From Clostridiales bacterium (GTDB lineage: Bacteria; Bacillota; Clostridia; Lachnospirales; Lachnospiraceae), in NCBI GenBank assembly GCA_029098165.1, contig JAQXNU010000036.1, positions 1 to 36,304 of the forward strand: a DNA stretch of 36,304 nt, read 5' to 3'. Under the pieces are notes generated by a model. That model saw only the letters and a list, made by a program, of their open reading frames with translations, had not been told where the DNA came from and searched no databases. Made by a program: the position numbers and the translations under genes. Positions within the stretch are counted from its first letter, which is position 1; every line of letters starts with the position of its first letter. Of the stretch, positions 25,324 through 33,691 are shown one piece after another.

Positions 25324-26247
25324 TTAATTTTTCTTCTTTTTTAAAGAAATGCGTTTCCATACAATGAATAGAACACTTCCAACAACCAGACATCCCGATA
25401 AAACCTGAGATACTGCAAGTGGGGAATTCCACATGAATAACTGGTCCGTTCGAAGTCCTTCGATCCATAGACGTCCAAGTCCATATCCTGCAAAATACAG
25501 GCATAAAATTTCTCCATCAAACTTTTTATGTTTCGAATAGACAATCAGACAGATCAATAAGAGCAGATTCCAAACCGACTCATATAAAAATGTCGGATGA
25601 ACAGAGATATACTTTACTCCATCGATCATCTGTGTATGATTACGAATTTCAGTGATTGCTTTTAAAGCCTCCGGCCTCGTTGCATAACGTGCATTTAACG
25701 TATCCATGGAACAAGTGTAATCTCCACCAACATGAGCTAGATTAAGCTGCATAGAGAATAGTCCATTGTAATACTTGCCAAATGCTTCACGGTTAAAGAA
25801 ATTTCCCCAGCGGCCAATGACCTGTCCAAGAATCAATCCCAACACACTTGTATCTGCTAATAAACCAAATGATATTTTTTTGATTTTGCAATAAATAATT
25901 GCCGTTAATACAGCTGCGATTATACCACCATAGATAGCTAAACCGCCAGTTCTTAAATTGAGGATACCTAAAAGATTGTCTTTAAATTCATCCCAACTAA
26001 AAGCAACATAATAAAGTCTGGCTCCAATTACTGCAAATATGATTCCATATAATGCGAAGTCCCAGTAAGTGTCCGGATTTTGTCCGGTACGTTTTGCCTG
26101 CCATTGAGCAAGCAATACACCGCATACCATACCAATTGCAATTACAATTCCATAGAATGCTATGTCGATACCAAAAATACTAATTCCTGTTCCCAAATTG
26201 CTAAACTCAATACCTAAATTCCGAAACAAAATATCCGATTTTTCCAT
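25324..26247 (-). CDS. lgt: Prolipoprotein diacylglyceryl transferase
   Basis: A 307-residue polytopic membrane enzyme that transfers a diacylglyceryl group from phosphatidylglycerol to the lipobox cysteine of prelipoproteins. About seven membrane helices are visible. The Lgt signature GQVIGRWGNFFNREAFG is at 141-157 (Arg146, Asn149 and others in the active site), with GARLYYV at 75-81 and HPTFLYESVWN before the last helices. A stretch of about 40 residues between the signature and HPTFLYE is longer than in many Lgt proteins. Start ATG with GTGGTG upstream, 16 bases after ychF; it is probably co-transcribed with ychF. It would process the lipoprotein at the left edge of the window. Confidence 0.95.
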   Translation of the reverse strand: MEKSDILFRNLGIEFSNLGTGISIFGIDIAFYGIVIAIGMVCGVLLAQWQAKRTGQNPDTYWDFALYGIIFAVIGARLYYVAFSWDEFKDNLLGILNLRTGGLAIYGGIIAAVLTAIIYCKIKKISFGLLADTSVLGLILGQVIGRWGNFFNREAFGKYYNGLFSMQLNLAHVGGDYTCSMDTLNARYATRPEALKAITEIRNHTQMIDGVKYISVHPTFLYESVWNLLLLICLIVYSKHKKFDGEILCLYFAGYGLGRLWIEGLRTDQLFMWNSPLAVSQVLSGCLVVGSVLFIVWKRISLKKKKN

Positions 26248-26263
26248 TTAAACACCACTTTCT

Positions 26264-27361
26264 TTATACATTAAATCGGAATAAGATAATATCTCCATCT
26301 TGTACTACGTATTCCTTACCTTCGGAACGAACTAATCCTTTTTCCTTTGCAGCATTGTAGCTTCCGCATTCAACTAAGTTGTCATAGCTTACAACTTCTG
26401 CACGAATGAATCCTCGTTCAAAATCAGTATGAATCTTGCCCGCAGCACCAGGTGCCTTTGTACCTTTTGTGATTGTCCAAGCTCTTGTCTCCATAGGACC
26501 AGCAGTTAAATAAGAAATCAAACCAAGAATATGATAACTTGCACGAATTAGTTTTTCCAAACCTGATTCTTCAATACCAAGATCGTCTAAGAAAATTTTC
26601 TTTTCTTCATCATCAAGTTCTGCTATCTCCTGCTCAATCTGTGCACAGATAACAAATACTTCGCTGCCTTCTTTTGCTGCGAAATCTCTAACTTCTTTAA
26701 CATATTCGTTGTTATCACCATTGTCTGCAAGGTGATCTTCTTCTACGTTAGCAGCATAGATTACTGGCTTGCTTGTTAATAAATTTAATTCAGCAAGCAT
26801 AGCCTTTTCTTCATCATCCTCTGTCTCAAAACGTTTTGCAAGGTTACCCTCTTCAAGGAAAGCTTTTACTCTTGCTAAAAGATCTGCTTCTTTTGCAAGC
26901 GTCTTATCGTTCTTAGCACCTTTTGCTACACGGCTTAATCTACGTTCGATTACTTCAATATCTGAGAAGATTAATTCAAGATTAATTGTTTCAATATCAC
27001 GTAATGGATTTACGCTTCCATCCACGTGGATGATGTTAGAATCATCAAAGCAACGTACAACATGAACGATTGCATCAACCTCACGAATATTTGCTAAAAA
27101 CTGATTACCAAGTCCTTCCCCCTTGCTCGCACCCTTTACAAGACCAGCGATATCAACGAATTCGATTGCAGCTGGAACGATTCTCTCTGAATGATAAATA
27201 TCAGATAATACTTTTAATCTTGCATCTGGAACAGGAACAATACCAACATTAGGGTCGATTGTACAGAATGGATAATTTGCTGATTCTGCCCCTGCTTTTG
27301 TTAATGCGTTAAATAATGTACTTTTACCTACGTTTGGCAATCCAACAATACCTAGTTTCAT
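26264..27361 (-). CDS. ychF: Redox-regulated ATPase YchF (Obg-like)
   Basis: A 365-residue cytoplasmic P-loop NTPase of the TRAFAC class associated with ribosomes and stress responses. G1 is GLPNVGKST at 7-15, the G3 region is VDIAGLVKGASKGEGLGNQF, and G4 reads NVEED rather than NKxD, the change that gives YchF a preference for ATP. A coiled-coil insertion follows at about 130-200 and a TGS domain closes the protein (TKGTKAPGAAGKIHTDFERG to the end). Start ATG with AAGGAG ten bases upstream. It precedes lgt by 16 bases. The 5' gap is long (over 400 bases), so it probably starts its own transcript. Confidence 0.97.
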   Translation of the reverse strand: MKLGIVGLPNVGKSTLFNALTKAGAESANYPFCTIDPNVGIVPVPDARLKVLSDIYHSERIVPAAIEFVDIAGLVKGASKGEGLGNQFLANIREVDAIVHVVRCFDDSNIIHVDGSVNPLRDIETINLELIFSDIEVIERRLSRVAKGAKNDKTLAKEADLLARVKAFLEEGNLAKRFETEDDEEKAMLAELNLLTSKPVIYAANVEEDHLADNGDNNEYVKEVRDFAAKEGSEVFVICAQIEQEIAELDDEEKKIFLDDLGIEESGLEKLIRASYHILGLISYLTAGPMETRAWTITKGTKAPGAAGKIHTDFERGFIRAEVVSYDNLVECGSYNAAKEKGLVRSEGKEYVVQDGDIILFRFNV

Positions 27362-27781
27362 TTTTCTATTACTCCTTCTTTACTAAACCTTTGCTTTATC
27401 AAAGTTTTAGTTATTTTTCTTTGAGATCTTTCACAAACATTCAACTTCTTTTTCTAAAACATAAAATAAAAGTCTGATACAATCATATATCATAACATAA
27501 TTCCGTCATTTTGGGTAGACCTATATTTCCAAACTCATCAAGCATATCTCATGATTATATTATGGTATTGGTGTATTTTTACTTAGTAGGCATAGAAGAA
27601 CAAGATTTCTTCACTATACCCAAATCAAAGCGAAACCACCGCATTTTATTACTGTAATTGGGCATGCAAGTATATCCCATACGCCATATGCCTCGCAACG
27701 GCGATAAATCAGTCATAAAATCTAACATTTCTGTTAGATTTGAACCCCAAAAACTGGAGATTTACTCAGTACTCACAAAAA
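27362..27781. other. Intergenic region upstream of ychF
   Basis: About 420 bases. It holds a small perfect hairpin with arms AAATCTAACA and TGTTAGATTT (27718-27727 and 27732-27741) and a 45-codon minus-strand frame (27579-27716). No promoter is strong enough to call. Confidence 0.5.
27579..27716 (-). CDS. Possible small protein, 45 residues, doubtful
   Basis: A frame beginning MTDLSPLRGIWRMGYTC and ending SSMPTK, basic and rich in Met, Cys, Arg and Trp. It has no ribosome site; a hairpin lies directly before the ATG. The composition is unlike a shadow of a neighbouring gene, since there is none here. It may be chance. Confidence 0.2.
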   Translation of the reverse strand: MTDLSPLRGIWRMGYTCMPNYSNKMRWFRFDLGIVKKSCSSMPTK

Positions 27782-27818
27782 GGACTGTGTAAAAATGAAT
27801 TTTCATTTTTACACAGCC
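27782..27818 (-). terminator. Intrinsic terminator after thiN
   Basis: On the minus strand GGCTGTGTAAAAATGAA pairs with its complement (core arms 27785-27799 and 27802-27816), followed by TTTTT. It closes the long housekeeping operon that ends with thiN. Confidence 0.9.
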
Positions 27819-27828
27819 CCCAACAGGA

Positions 27829-28479
27829 TCAATCCTGTGCTTCTATTATGATCAAGATTCCTTTCTCAAAGGTAATCTCGCAATTATCATCTTTGATTTC
27901 ATTGCTGATTCCTATACTCACTCCAGATTGAAGTAAAAATTCATGAAGTGGATATTTAAAACCTTGTAAAGATAGTTTTTCCACCGTCGGTGTAAATGGA
28001 ATCAAAGAAACATACGTACCAAATGCTGTTTCCTTCTTCAACGTAAATGATGAATCTTTTAGATAAATCTGATTCTTTTCATCAAGCATAAGACCATGAA
28101 TCTTATGCTGTAACAATCGATAAAGCATATGAAGATTACCAAGAGTATGGTCAAATCTTCCACCCATAGCTCCTAGCAAAACTACTTCCTCATATCCCAT
28201 TCTTATCGCATAGTCAACTGCTGTTTCAGTATCCGTTTCATCCTTTTCCGGAACTAATTCTATCGTTTGTATGGAATTAAGATCTTTATACTTATCGACA
28301 AGCTGATGATCCGCCGTATCAAAGTCACCAACGATCACATCTGGCTTTAATCCTAGTTGATCCATGTAAGAAAGCCCATTGTCTACAGCAATCAAACAAT
28401 CAAAAACATTATGATTCGTATACTGCTTTGCAAATTCAAGATTTAACGATCCACCTGCGAAGATTAATGCTCGTTTCAT
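27829..28479 (-). CDS. thiN: Thiamine pyrophosphokinase
   Basis: A 216-residue cytoplasmic enzyme that converts thiamine and ATP to thiamine diphosphate. Characteristic segments are RALIFAGGSL, VDNGLSYMDQLGLKPDVIVGDFDT at about 32-55 with the acidic metal and substrate ligands, EKDETDTETAVDYA, and LGAMGGRFDHTLGNLHML. The C-terminal part is the beta-rich thiamine-binding domain (SLQGFKYPL ... SIGISNE). GGAAGGAA precedes the ATG. The gene follows the PilZ gene by 21 bases and is last in the operon. No thiamine riboswitch is visible upstream, consistent with constitutive operon expression. Confidence 0.95.
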   Translation of the reverse strand: MKRALIFAGGSLNLEFAKQYTNHNVFDCLIAVDNGLSYMDQLGLKPDVIVGDFDTADHQLVDKYKDLNSIQTIELVPEKDETDTETAVDYAIRMGYEEVVLLGAMGGRFDHTLGNLHMLYRLLQHKIHGLMLDEKNQIYLKDSSFTLKKETAFGTYVSLIPFTPTVEKLSLQGFKYPLHEFLLQSGVSIGISNEIKDDNCEITFEKGILIIIEAQD

Positions 28480-28500
28480 TAAAAAGTTCCTTCCTATCCC

Positions 28501-29175
28501 TTAAAATCGCGCTCCCCTAGCTTTCGCCAGTTCCTGTCGCTGTCTATCATAAATGTATTTGGTTAGTGTTCTGTTTGTTTCAATAAAACGCGCTCCATAA
28601 TAGTACTTAAATCGACTTTGCCTGCTCTCAAAGAAACGAATAACAACAGCGTAACACTTAATCTCTCCAACATCTGTAGGAAATTCAAAAGAAATCTCCG
28701 TTCCAGCACTTAATACCTCATTGGTATAAAAACCTACGCCAAGTTCACTAATATCTCGAAGCATTGCAGGACAATGTTCCGTACGGTAGCACTCCTCCGC
28801 CTCGTCAAAGTCCCCCTCTAAGTTAATCTTATAGGATAAATTGACCATATCACTGATGGAAACGCGAAACGCATTTCTTCGATTATAGCTCTCTCCCGGT
28901 TTATCACTATACAGACAGTGAAATTTCTCACCATCCAATTCGGTGATGCCACCTTTTACATTGGACCACTTCCACATACGATCATTCGTACGATAAACAA
29001 TATCAATCACATCCGTATCTAGAAACTGAAAAATTCGTTTCGCACTTGCAATTAAGGTAATGCATACTCTTCCATCTCTTGCATCTTCAATTTTGCTTGC
29101 AACACGATAGTTAACTCCATCACGGTTGATATAAATATCAATCGGTTTACCGATCTTTGTGTCCCCCAGCAGCAT
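28501..29175 (-). CDS. PilZ domain protein, predicted c-di-GMP receptor (YcgR-like)
   Basis: A 224-residue cytoplasmic protein with an N-terminal YcgR-type flagellar-brake-like domain (about 1-95) and a C-terminal PilZ domain. Both c-di-GMP contacts are present: RRNAFR at 99-104 (RxxxR) and DISELG at 141-146 (DxSxxG). The predicted role is to bind c-di-GMP and change motility or surface behaviour. I choose ATG 29175, nine bases after AGGAGG; TTG 29181 is too close. It overlaps the 3' end of rpe by 29 bases, indicating translational coupling. A PilZ gene between rpe and thiN is unusual compared with the Bacillus arrangement. Confidence 0.92.
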   Translation of the reverse strand: MLLGDTKIGKPIDIYINRDGVNYRVASKIEDARDGRVCITLIASAKRIFQFLDTDVIDIVYRTNDRMWKWSNVKGGITELDGEKFHCLYSDKPGESYNRRNAFRVSISDMVNLSYKINLEGDFDEAEECYRTEHCPAMLRDISELGVGFYTNEVLSAGTEISFEFPTDVGEIKCYAVVIRFFESRQSRFKYYYGARFIETNRTLTKYIYDRQRQELAKARGARF

Positions 29176-29824
29176 GTGCAAAGACCTCCTTAAATGCTTT
29201 CACATTTTTCTTGATATCACCTTTAAATACTGCGGTTCCTACAACTAGCACATTTGCACCGGCATCCATGATTTCTGCCGCATTATCAATCGTTACTCCA
29301 CCATCTACTTCAATATCGATAGAAAGACCTGCGCCATCAATCATCTTCTTTAACTGTTTTAATTTATCTAATGTGGATGGTATAAATTTCTGACCACCAA
29401 ATCCAGGATTTACGGACATGATCAAGACCATAGATAGTTCTGGTAAAACATATTCCAAAACATTTAATGGAGTTGCAGGATTAAGTGCAACTGCAGCTTT
29501 TAAACCACAATCCTTGATTGCCATGATCGTACGATTGAGATGTTTACAGCTTTCAGCATGAACACAGATAATATCTGCTCCTGCTTTTGCAAACTCCTCA
29601 ATATATCGAATTGGCTCATCGATCATAAGGTGAACATCAAAAACTAAGTTGGACTTTTTACGTAAAGCTGCAATCACTGGCATACCAAAAGATATGCTTG
29701 GAACAAAGCTTCCATCCATAACATCAAGATGAAGGTAATCTGCTCCTGCAAGCTCTGCTTCTTGAATTTGTTCCTTTAAGTTTGAAAAATCTGCTGCTAA
29801 TATCGAAGGTGATAACTTATACAT
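29147..29824 (-). CDS. rpe: Ribulose-phosphate 3-epimerase
   Basis: A 225-residue TIM-barrel enzyme interconverting ribulose 5-phosphate and xylulose 5-phosphate in the pentose phosphate pathway. LSPSILAADFSNL, HLDVMDGSFVPSISFG with metal-binding His and Asp, VFDVHLMI, SVNPGFGGQKFIP, and IEVDGGV with the catalytic Asp are all present. Length is standard. Start ATG with GGGAG close upstream. It follows rsgA by 13 bases in the same operon, as in Bacillus. Confidence 0.97.
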   Translation of the reverse strand: MYKLSPSILAADFSNLKEQIQEAELAGADYLHLDVMDGSFVPSISFGMPVIAALRKKSNLVFDVHLMIDEPIRYIEEFAKAGADIICVHAESCKHLNRTIMAIKDCGLKAAVALNPATPLNVLEYVLPELSMVLIMSVNPGFGGQKFIPSTLDKLKQLKKMIDGAGLSIDIEVDGGVTIDNAAEIMDAGANVLVVGTAVFKGDIKKNVKAFKEVFAHAAGGHKDR

Positions 29825-29837
29825 ATGCTCCCGCTTT

Positions 29838-30716
29838 CTAGTATTTTTTTTGATTTTTTAACTCATCAAAGATCTGACAATAGCTCTCATAACGAGTCCT
29901 ACTGATTTTATCATTTGCTAATGCTTCTTTTACTTTACAATCCGGTTCATTGATATGATTACAACCATTAAAACGACAGTCGTCGCGATACTCATCAAAT
30001 TCCGGATAATAGTATTTAAGATCCTCTTCAGGCATGTCTGTGATATATAAAGAACTAAATCCCGGAGTATCCAAAAGATACGTGTGATCTTTCATAGCAA
30101 TAAATTCCGTATGTCTTGTTGTATGCTTTCCACGTTTGATCTTTTCTGAAATCTGTCCAGTCTGCATCATAACATTATCCTGAATCTGATTGGTCAGAGA
30201 AGACTTTCCAACACCAGAAGGTCCAGCTAAAACGGTAACTTTTCCTTTCAGCAAGCCCTTTAGTGTATCCACTCCTTCTCCAGCCTTCGCATTTGTAAAG
30301 ATCACTTGATAGCCTGTTCCTTTAAAGTTATCTCTAAGCTGTTGCTTTTCTTCTTCGGAACCTTTATCGGATTTATTAAAACATATGATGGTTTTAATAT
30401 TCTGTCTTTCCATCATGACTAAAAAACGGTCCAGCAAATTGTAGTTCGGTGCCGGATCAGCAACCGCAAAGATTACGACTGCCTGATCGATATTTGCTAC
30501 TGCCGGACGTATCAATTCACTTTTCCGTTCTTTGATATCAACTATATTTCCTGTTTTTTTCTCAGAATCGAGGATGACGACTTCAACGTCATCCCCGACT
30601 AATGGTTTTATCTTGCGGTTTCGAAAGATACCTTTGGCCTTGCATTCAATCTCTCCAAATTCCTCTATATACACGTAATAAAATCCTGCAATACCTCTAA
30701 TAATTTTTCCAAACAT
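29838..30716 (-). CDS. rsgA: Ribosome small subunit-dependent GTPase RsgA
   Basis: A 292-residue circularly permuted GTPase that checks late maturation of the 30S subunit. An N-terminal OB-fold is followed by G4 (NKSD, 114-117) before G1 (GPSGVGKSS, 165-173), then G3 (DTPGF), the order that defines the permuted family. A C-terminal zinc finger has Cys/His ligands in CRFNGCNH and a later Cys. The ATG is three bases after the prkC stop, with GGAG inside the prkC end, so translation is coupled. Its expression with PrkC/PrpC suggests phospho-control, known for related proteins in Bacillus. Confidence 0.97.
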   Translation of the reverse strand: MFGKIIRGIAGFYYVYIEEFGEIECKAKGIFRNRKIKPLVGDDVEVVILDSEKKTGNIVDIKERKSELIRPAVANIDQAVVIFAVADPAPNYNLLDRFLVMMERQNIKTIICFNKSDKGSEEEKQQLRDNFKGTGYQVIFTNAKAGEGVDTLKGLLKGKVTVLAGPSGVGKSSLTNQIQDNVMMQTGQISEKIKRGKHTTRHTEFIAMKDHTYLLDTPGFSSLYITDMPEEDLKYYYPEFDEYRDDCRFNGCNHINEPDCKVKEALANDKISRTRYESYCQIFDELKNQKKY

Positions 30717-30719
30717 TCA

Positions 30720-32918
30720 TTAATTCTCCGCTGTTAGATATACTTCCCATGTTTCTGGATATACTACATCATTTACGAACATCGAAACTATACCTCTACC
30801 TTCTTCACCTTCCACACGGATATTGGCAAAGTCCTTCGTGAAAGTATCGTATGATGATGTCTTCTCGATAATTGATGTCTTTTCACCATTTTGGTCTAAT
30901 TCCAGATAAATGGTACCACTTTGATCCACATCAAATGGATTCTGTGTGATGGATACCGTTCCTGAATAAACCGTATTATCATCTGGTTCTTCTGGCTCGT
31001 CAATATCTGGTTCTGGAGTAGGCGTTACTTCATCCTCTGGTTCCTGTGTTGGCTCTGGAGTAGGGGTTGCTGTTACTTCTGGTCCAAGACTTACAGAATA
31101 ATTGATTTTAGTACCAACAGGAACGCTCTGACCAATTGTATAAGACTGTAAGCATACTAAACCTTGAGCGTATTTTGTACTATATAAGAAAGATTTTTCT
31201 CCTAATACTAAACCATACTTTTCAAGTTCAGCCTTTGCCTCTGTTTCCGTCATACCGCTAATATCTGGAACTGCTACTGTTTGTACATTGGCTCCGGAAC
31301 TTACAACTACAGTTACGGTAGATCCCTTCGGAGCTAAAACTGGTTTTGTTGGGTCTGTAGTACGAGCTGGTTCTGTACGAATAACCATATCTTTTTCTAA
31401 ATCATTGCTTTCTTCATAAACAGCATTTACGACAAAACCTAATTCTTCTAACTGCTGTTTCGCCAAAGTATAAGAGCGATTATAAACATCCGGCAATGGA
31501 ATTGCTTCTGGACCAGCACTGATTGTTAATGTGATCGTTGCATTATTAGCAACTTCTGTATTTGCTTCTGGATCCTGTTTCATAATGCTTCCGGCTGGAA
31601 TCGTATCGTCATACTCTTCCTCTGGTGCATAAAGGATTGTGAAGGTCTTAGATACTGCTTGTAATGCGTCGCGCGCTTCGTCTCTTGTTAAGTTTACTAC
31701 ATCTGGAACGATAACATCACCTGTTTGTTCTACTGCAACCGTTGGGGTTGGTGTAAGTTCACCAGAAACAATAGGCGTTGGTGTTACGTCTTTATTCGGC
31801 TCTGGTAACACGTGTAAGAATTTACTAACAATAAACAGAACGGTTCCACCAAGTAAAACTGCTGCTACGATCATACCGATCAAGAGCACCTTTTCTACTT
31901 TGGAATCGACTGTATCTAATTCCTCTTCTTCTTCTTTTTCTTTTGGTACTTTACTCATATTTGGTTCCTTAATGGAGTTGTCATAAGTTGTGATCGGAGT
32001 TTTTGCTGCACTCTTAATATGAGACATCTCATCATCCGTTAATGCAATCGTTGGTGAATCACTTACTACACCGTTACTGATCACAACATAATCTCCATCT
32101 TTATTGATAATGGAACGTTTTAAGTCAGCAATCAGATCGGCTGCACTTAAATATCTACGTTCTGGCTTCTTTTGCATACATTTTTGAACAATCTTTTCAA
32201 CGCTGACTGGAACATCTGGATTCAGTTCACGAAGCGGAGTTGCTTCTCCCTGAATATGAAGTAAAGCAACACTTACGCTATTATCACCTGCAAAAGGAAC
32301 TTCTCCACTTAGCATCTCGTAAATTGTTACACCAAGGGAATAGATATCACTTTTCTCATCGCTATATCCTCCACGAGCTTGTTCTGGTGACAGATAATGC
32401 ACGGAACCGATTGCATTCTGTGTTACAGTATTTGTAGAAACAGCCTTTGCAATACCAAAATCCGTAACTTTTACTTTACCATCTCTGGAAATAATAATAT
32501 TCTGTGGTTTAATATCACGATGAATAATATGATTCTCATGAGCAGCTTCCATACCTTGAGCGATCTGGATTGCAATACCAACAGCTTCTTTGATTTCTAG
32601 TCTGCCTTTACGCTCGATGAACCTCTTTAATGTGATACCTTCTACAAGTTCCATTACAATGTAATAAAGACCTTCATCTTCACCAACATCATACACATTC
32701 ACAACATTCGGATGAGAGAGACCAGCTACCGACTGAGCTTCTCCGCGAAATTTAGCTACAAAATTTTTATCACTCGAATATTCGGGTTTTAATATTTTGA
32801 TTGCGACATAGCGATTTAAGCGGTGACACTTAGCTTTATAAACATCAGCCATTCCGCCCGAACCAACTTTATCAATAATCTCATATCTTTCACTGATAAA
32901 CATTCCGGGTTTAATCAT
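30720..32918 (-). CDS. prkC: PASTA-domain serine/threonine protein kinase PrkC/StkP-type
   Basis: A 732-residue membrane kinase that senses muropeptides and phosphorylates cytoplasmic targets in growth, division and spore germination. The catalytic domain is residues 10-270: glycine loop KVGSGGMADVYKA, VAIK (Lys41), HRDIKPQN (133-140), DFG (153-155) and SPEQARG. An acidic linker leads to a membrane helix at about 344-366. Outside, a TP-rich spacer is followed by three PASTA domains (about 402-470, 471-545, 546-614), a second TP/E-rich linker and an extra beta-rich C-terminal domain of about 90 residues that I cannot name. ATG 32918 is chosen for its AAGG site; a GTG at 32972 would overlap prpC. 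Confidence 0.94.
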   Translation of the reverse strand: MIKPGMFISERYEIIDKVGSGGMADVYKAKCHRLNRYVAIKILKPEYSSDKNFVAKFRGEAQSVAGLSHPNVVNVYDVGEDEGLYYIVMELVEGITLKRFIERKGRLEIKEAVGIAIQIAQGMEAAHENHIIHRDIKPQNIIISRDGKVKVTDFGIAKAVSTNTVTQNAIGSVHYLSPEQARGGYSDEKSDIYSLGVTIYEMLSGEVPFAGDNSVSVALLHIQGEATPLRELNPDVPVSVEKIVQKCMQKKPERRYLSAADLIADLKRSIINKDGDYVVISNGVVSDSPTIALTDDEMSHIKSAAKTPITTYDNSIKEPNMSKVPKEKEEEEELDTVDSKVEKVLLIGMIVAAVLLGGTVLFIVSKFLHVLPEPNKDVTPTPIVSGELTPTPTVAVEQTGDVIVPDVVNLTRDEARDALQAVSKTFTILYAPEEEYDDTIPAGSIMKQDPEANTEVANNATITLTISAGPEAIPLPDVYNRSYTLAKQQLEELGFVVNAVYEESNDLEKDMVIRTEPARTTDPTKPVLAPKGSTVTVVVSSGANVQTVAVPDISGMTETEAKAELEKYGLVLGEKSFLYSTKYAQGLVCLQSYTIGQSVPVGTKINYSVSLGPEVTATPTPEPTQEPEDEVTPTPEPDIDEPEEPDDNTVYSGTVSITQNPFDVDQSGTIYLELDQNGEKTSIIEKTSSYDTFTKDFANIRVEGEEGRGIVSMFVNDVVYPETWEVYLTAEN

Positions 32919-32961
32919 GTTAATACCTTTTAACCTTTCTCCTCTTTTCAAACCTAATTGA

Positions 32962-33687
32962 TTAAATATCACTTGCTAAAACGATTGCTATGTTATCCTT
33001 TCCACCACATTCATTTGCTTTATTAATCAATTGCTGTACTGCAACATCGAGGTTGTCCTTGTTCTGCTGAACAATATTAAATATTTCAGAGTCATCTACC
33101 ATATTTGTCAGTCCATCCGAACATAACAATATGATATCATCCTCTTTTACACCTACTTCGAAGAAATCTGCCGTGACTTTACCATTTGCTCCTACTGCTC
33201 GTGTAATAATATTCTTTTTCGGATGAAATCTCGCTTCTTCTTTTTTTAATTCACCCGTTTTGACCATTTCCTCTACCAAAGAATGATCGACTGTGATCTG
33301 CTTGATTTCATCATTAATTAAGTACAAACGACTATCACCAATATTGGCTACATACATAATATGTTCAAGTATGGTTGCTACCACCAGTGTAGTTCCCATA
33401 CCCTCTAAATCACTTTGCTGCCTCGATTGTAAAATTAGTTTCTCATTTGTATCATTTATTGCATTTTCTATCAATCCAATAACAGTTTTTTCGGAGCTAT
33501 TTTGTATGGCTGATACTAATCCTTCCACACAAAAGCGAGAAGCGAAGTCACCAGCATTATGCCCACCCATTCCATCAGCGACGATCAATAAATTAGGGAG
33601 CGCACCAACTGGGTTCTCATTACAGTAAACATAATCTTGATTCACTTCTCTCTTTTGGCCTACATCCGTAGCCGAGTATGCTCTCAT
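32962..33687 (-). CDS. prpC: PP2C-family serine/threonine phosphatase
   Basis: A 241-residue metal-dependent phosphatase that reverses PrkC phosphorylation. Metal and phosphate motifs are present in order: NQDYV, VADGMGGHNAGD, ANIGDSRLYL, LLCSDGLTNMV and KDNIAIVLASD. GAGGTGA precedes the ATG. The gene starts four bases after rlmN and is followed by its cognate kinase, the standard phosphatase-kinase pair of Firmicutes. Confidence 0.96.
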   Translation of the reverse strand: MRAYSATDVGQKREVNQDYVYCNENPVGALPNLLIVADGMGGHNAGDFASRFCVEGLVSAIQNSSEKTVIGLIENAINDTNEKLILQSRQQSDLEGMGTTLVVATILEHIMYVANIGDSRLYLINDEIKQITVDHSLVEEMVKTGELKKEEARFHPKKNIITRAVGANGKVTADFFEVGVKEDDIILLCSDGLTNMVDDSEIFNIVQQNKDNLDVAVQQLINKANECGGKDNIAIVLASDI

Positions 33688-33691
33688 GTGA

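Noticed and set aside
25301-25544. Minus-strand frames overlapping the end of lgt in other phases
   Set aside because: They lie inside lgt on the same strand with no ribosome site; lgt motifs are intact.
28480-28500. Possible thiamine riboswitch before thiN
   Set aside because: Only 21 bases separate it from the PilZ gene; there is no room for a riboswitch.
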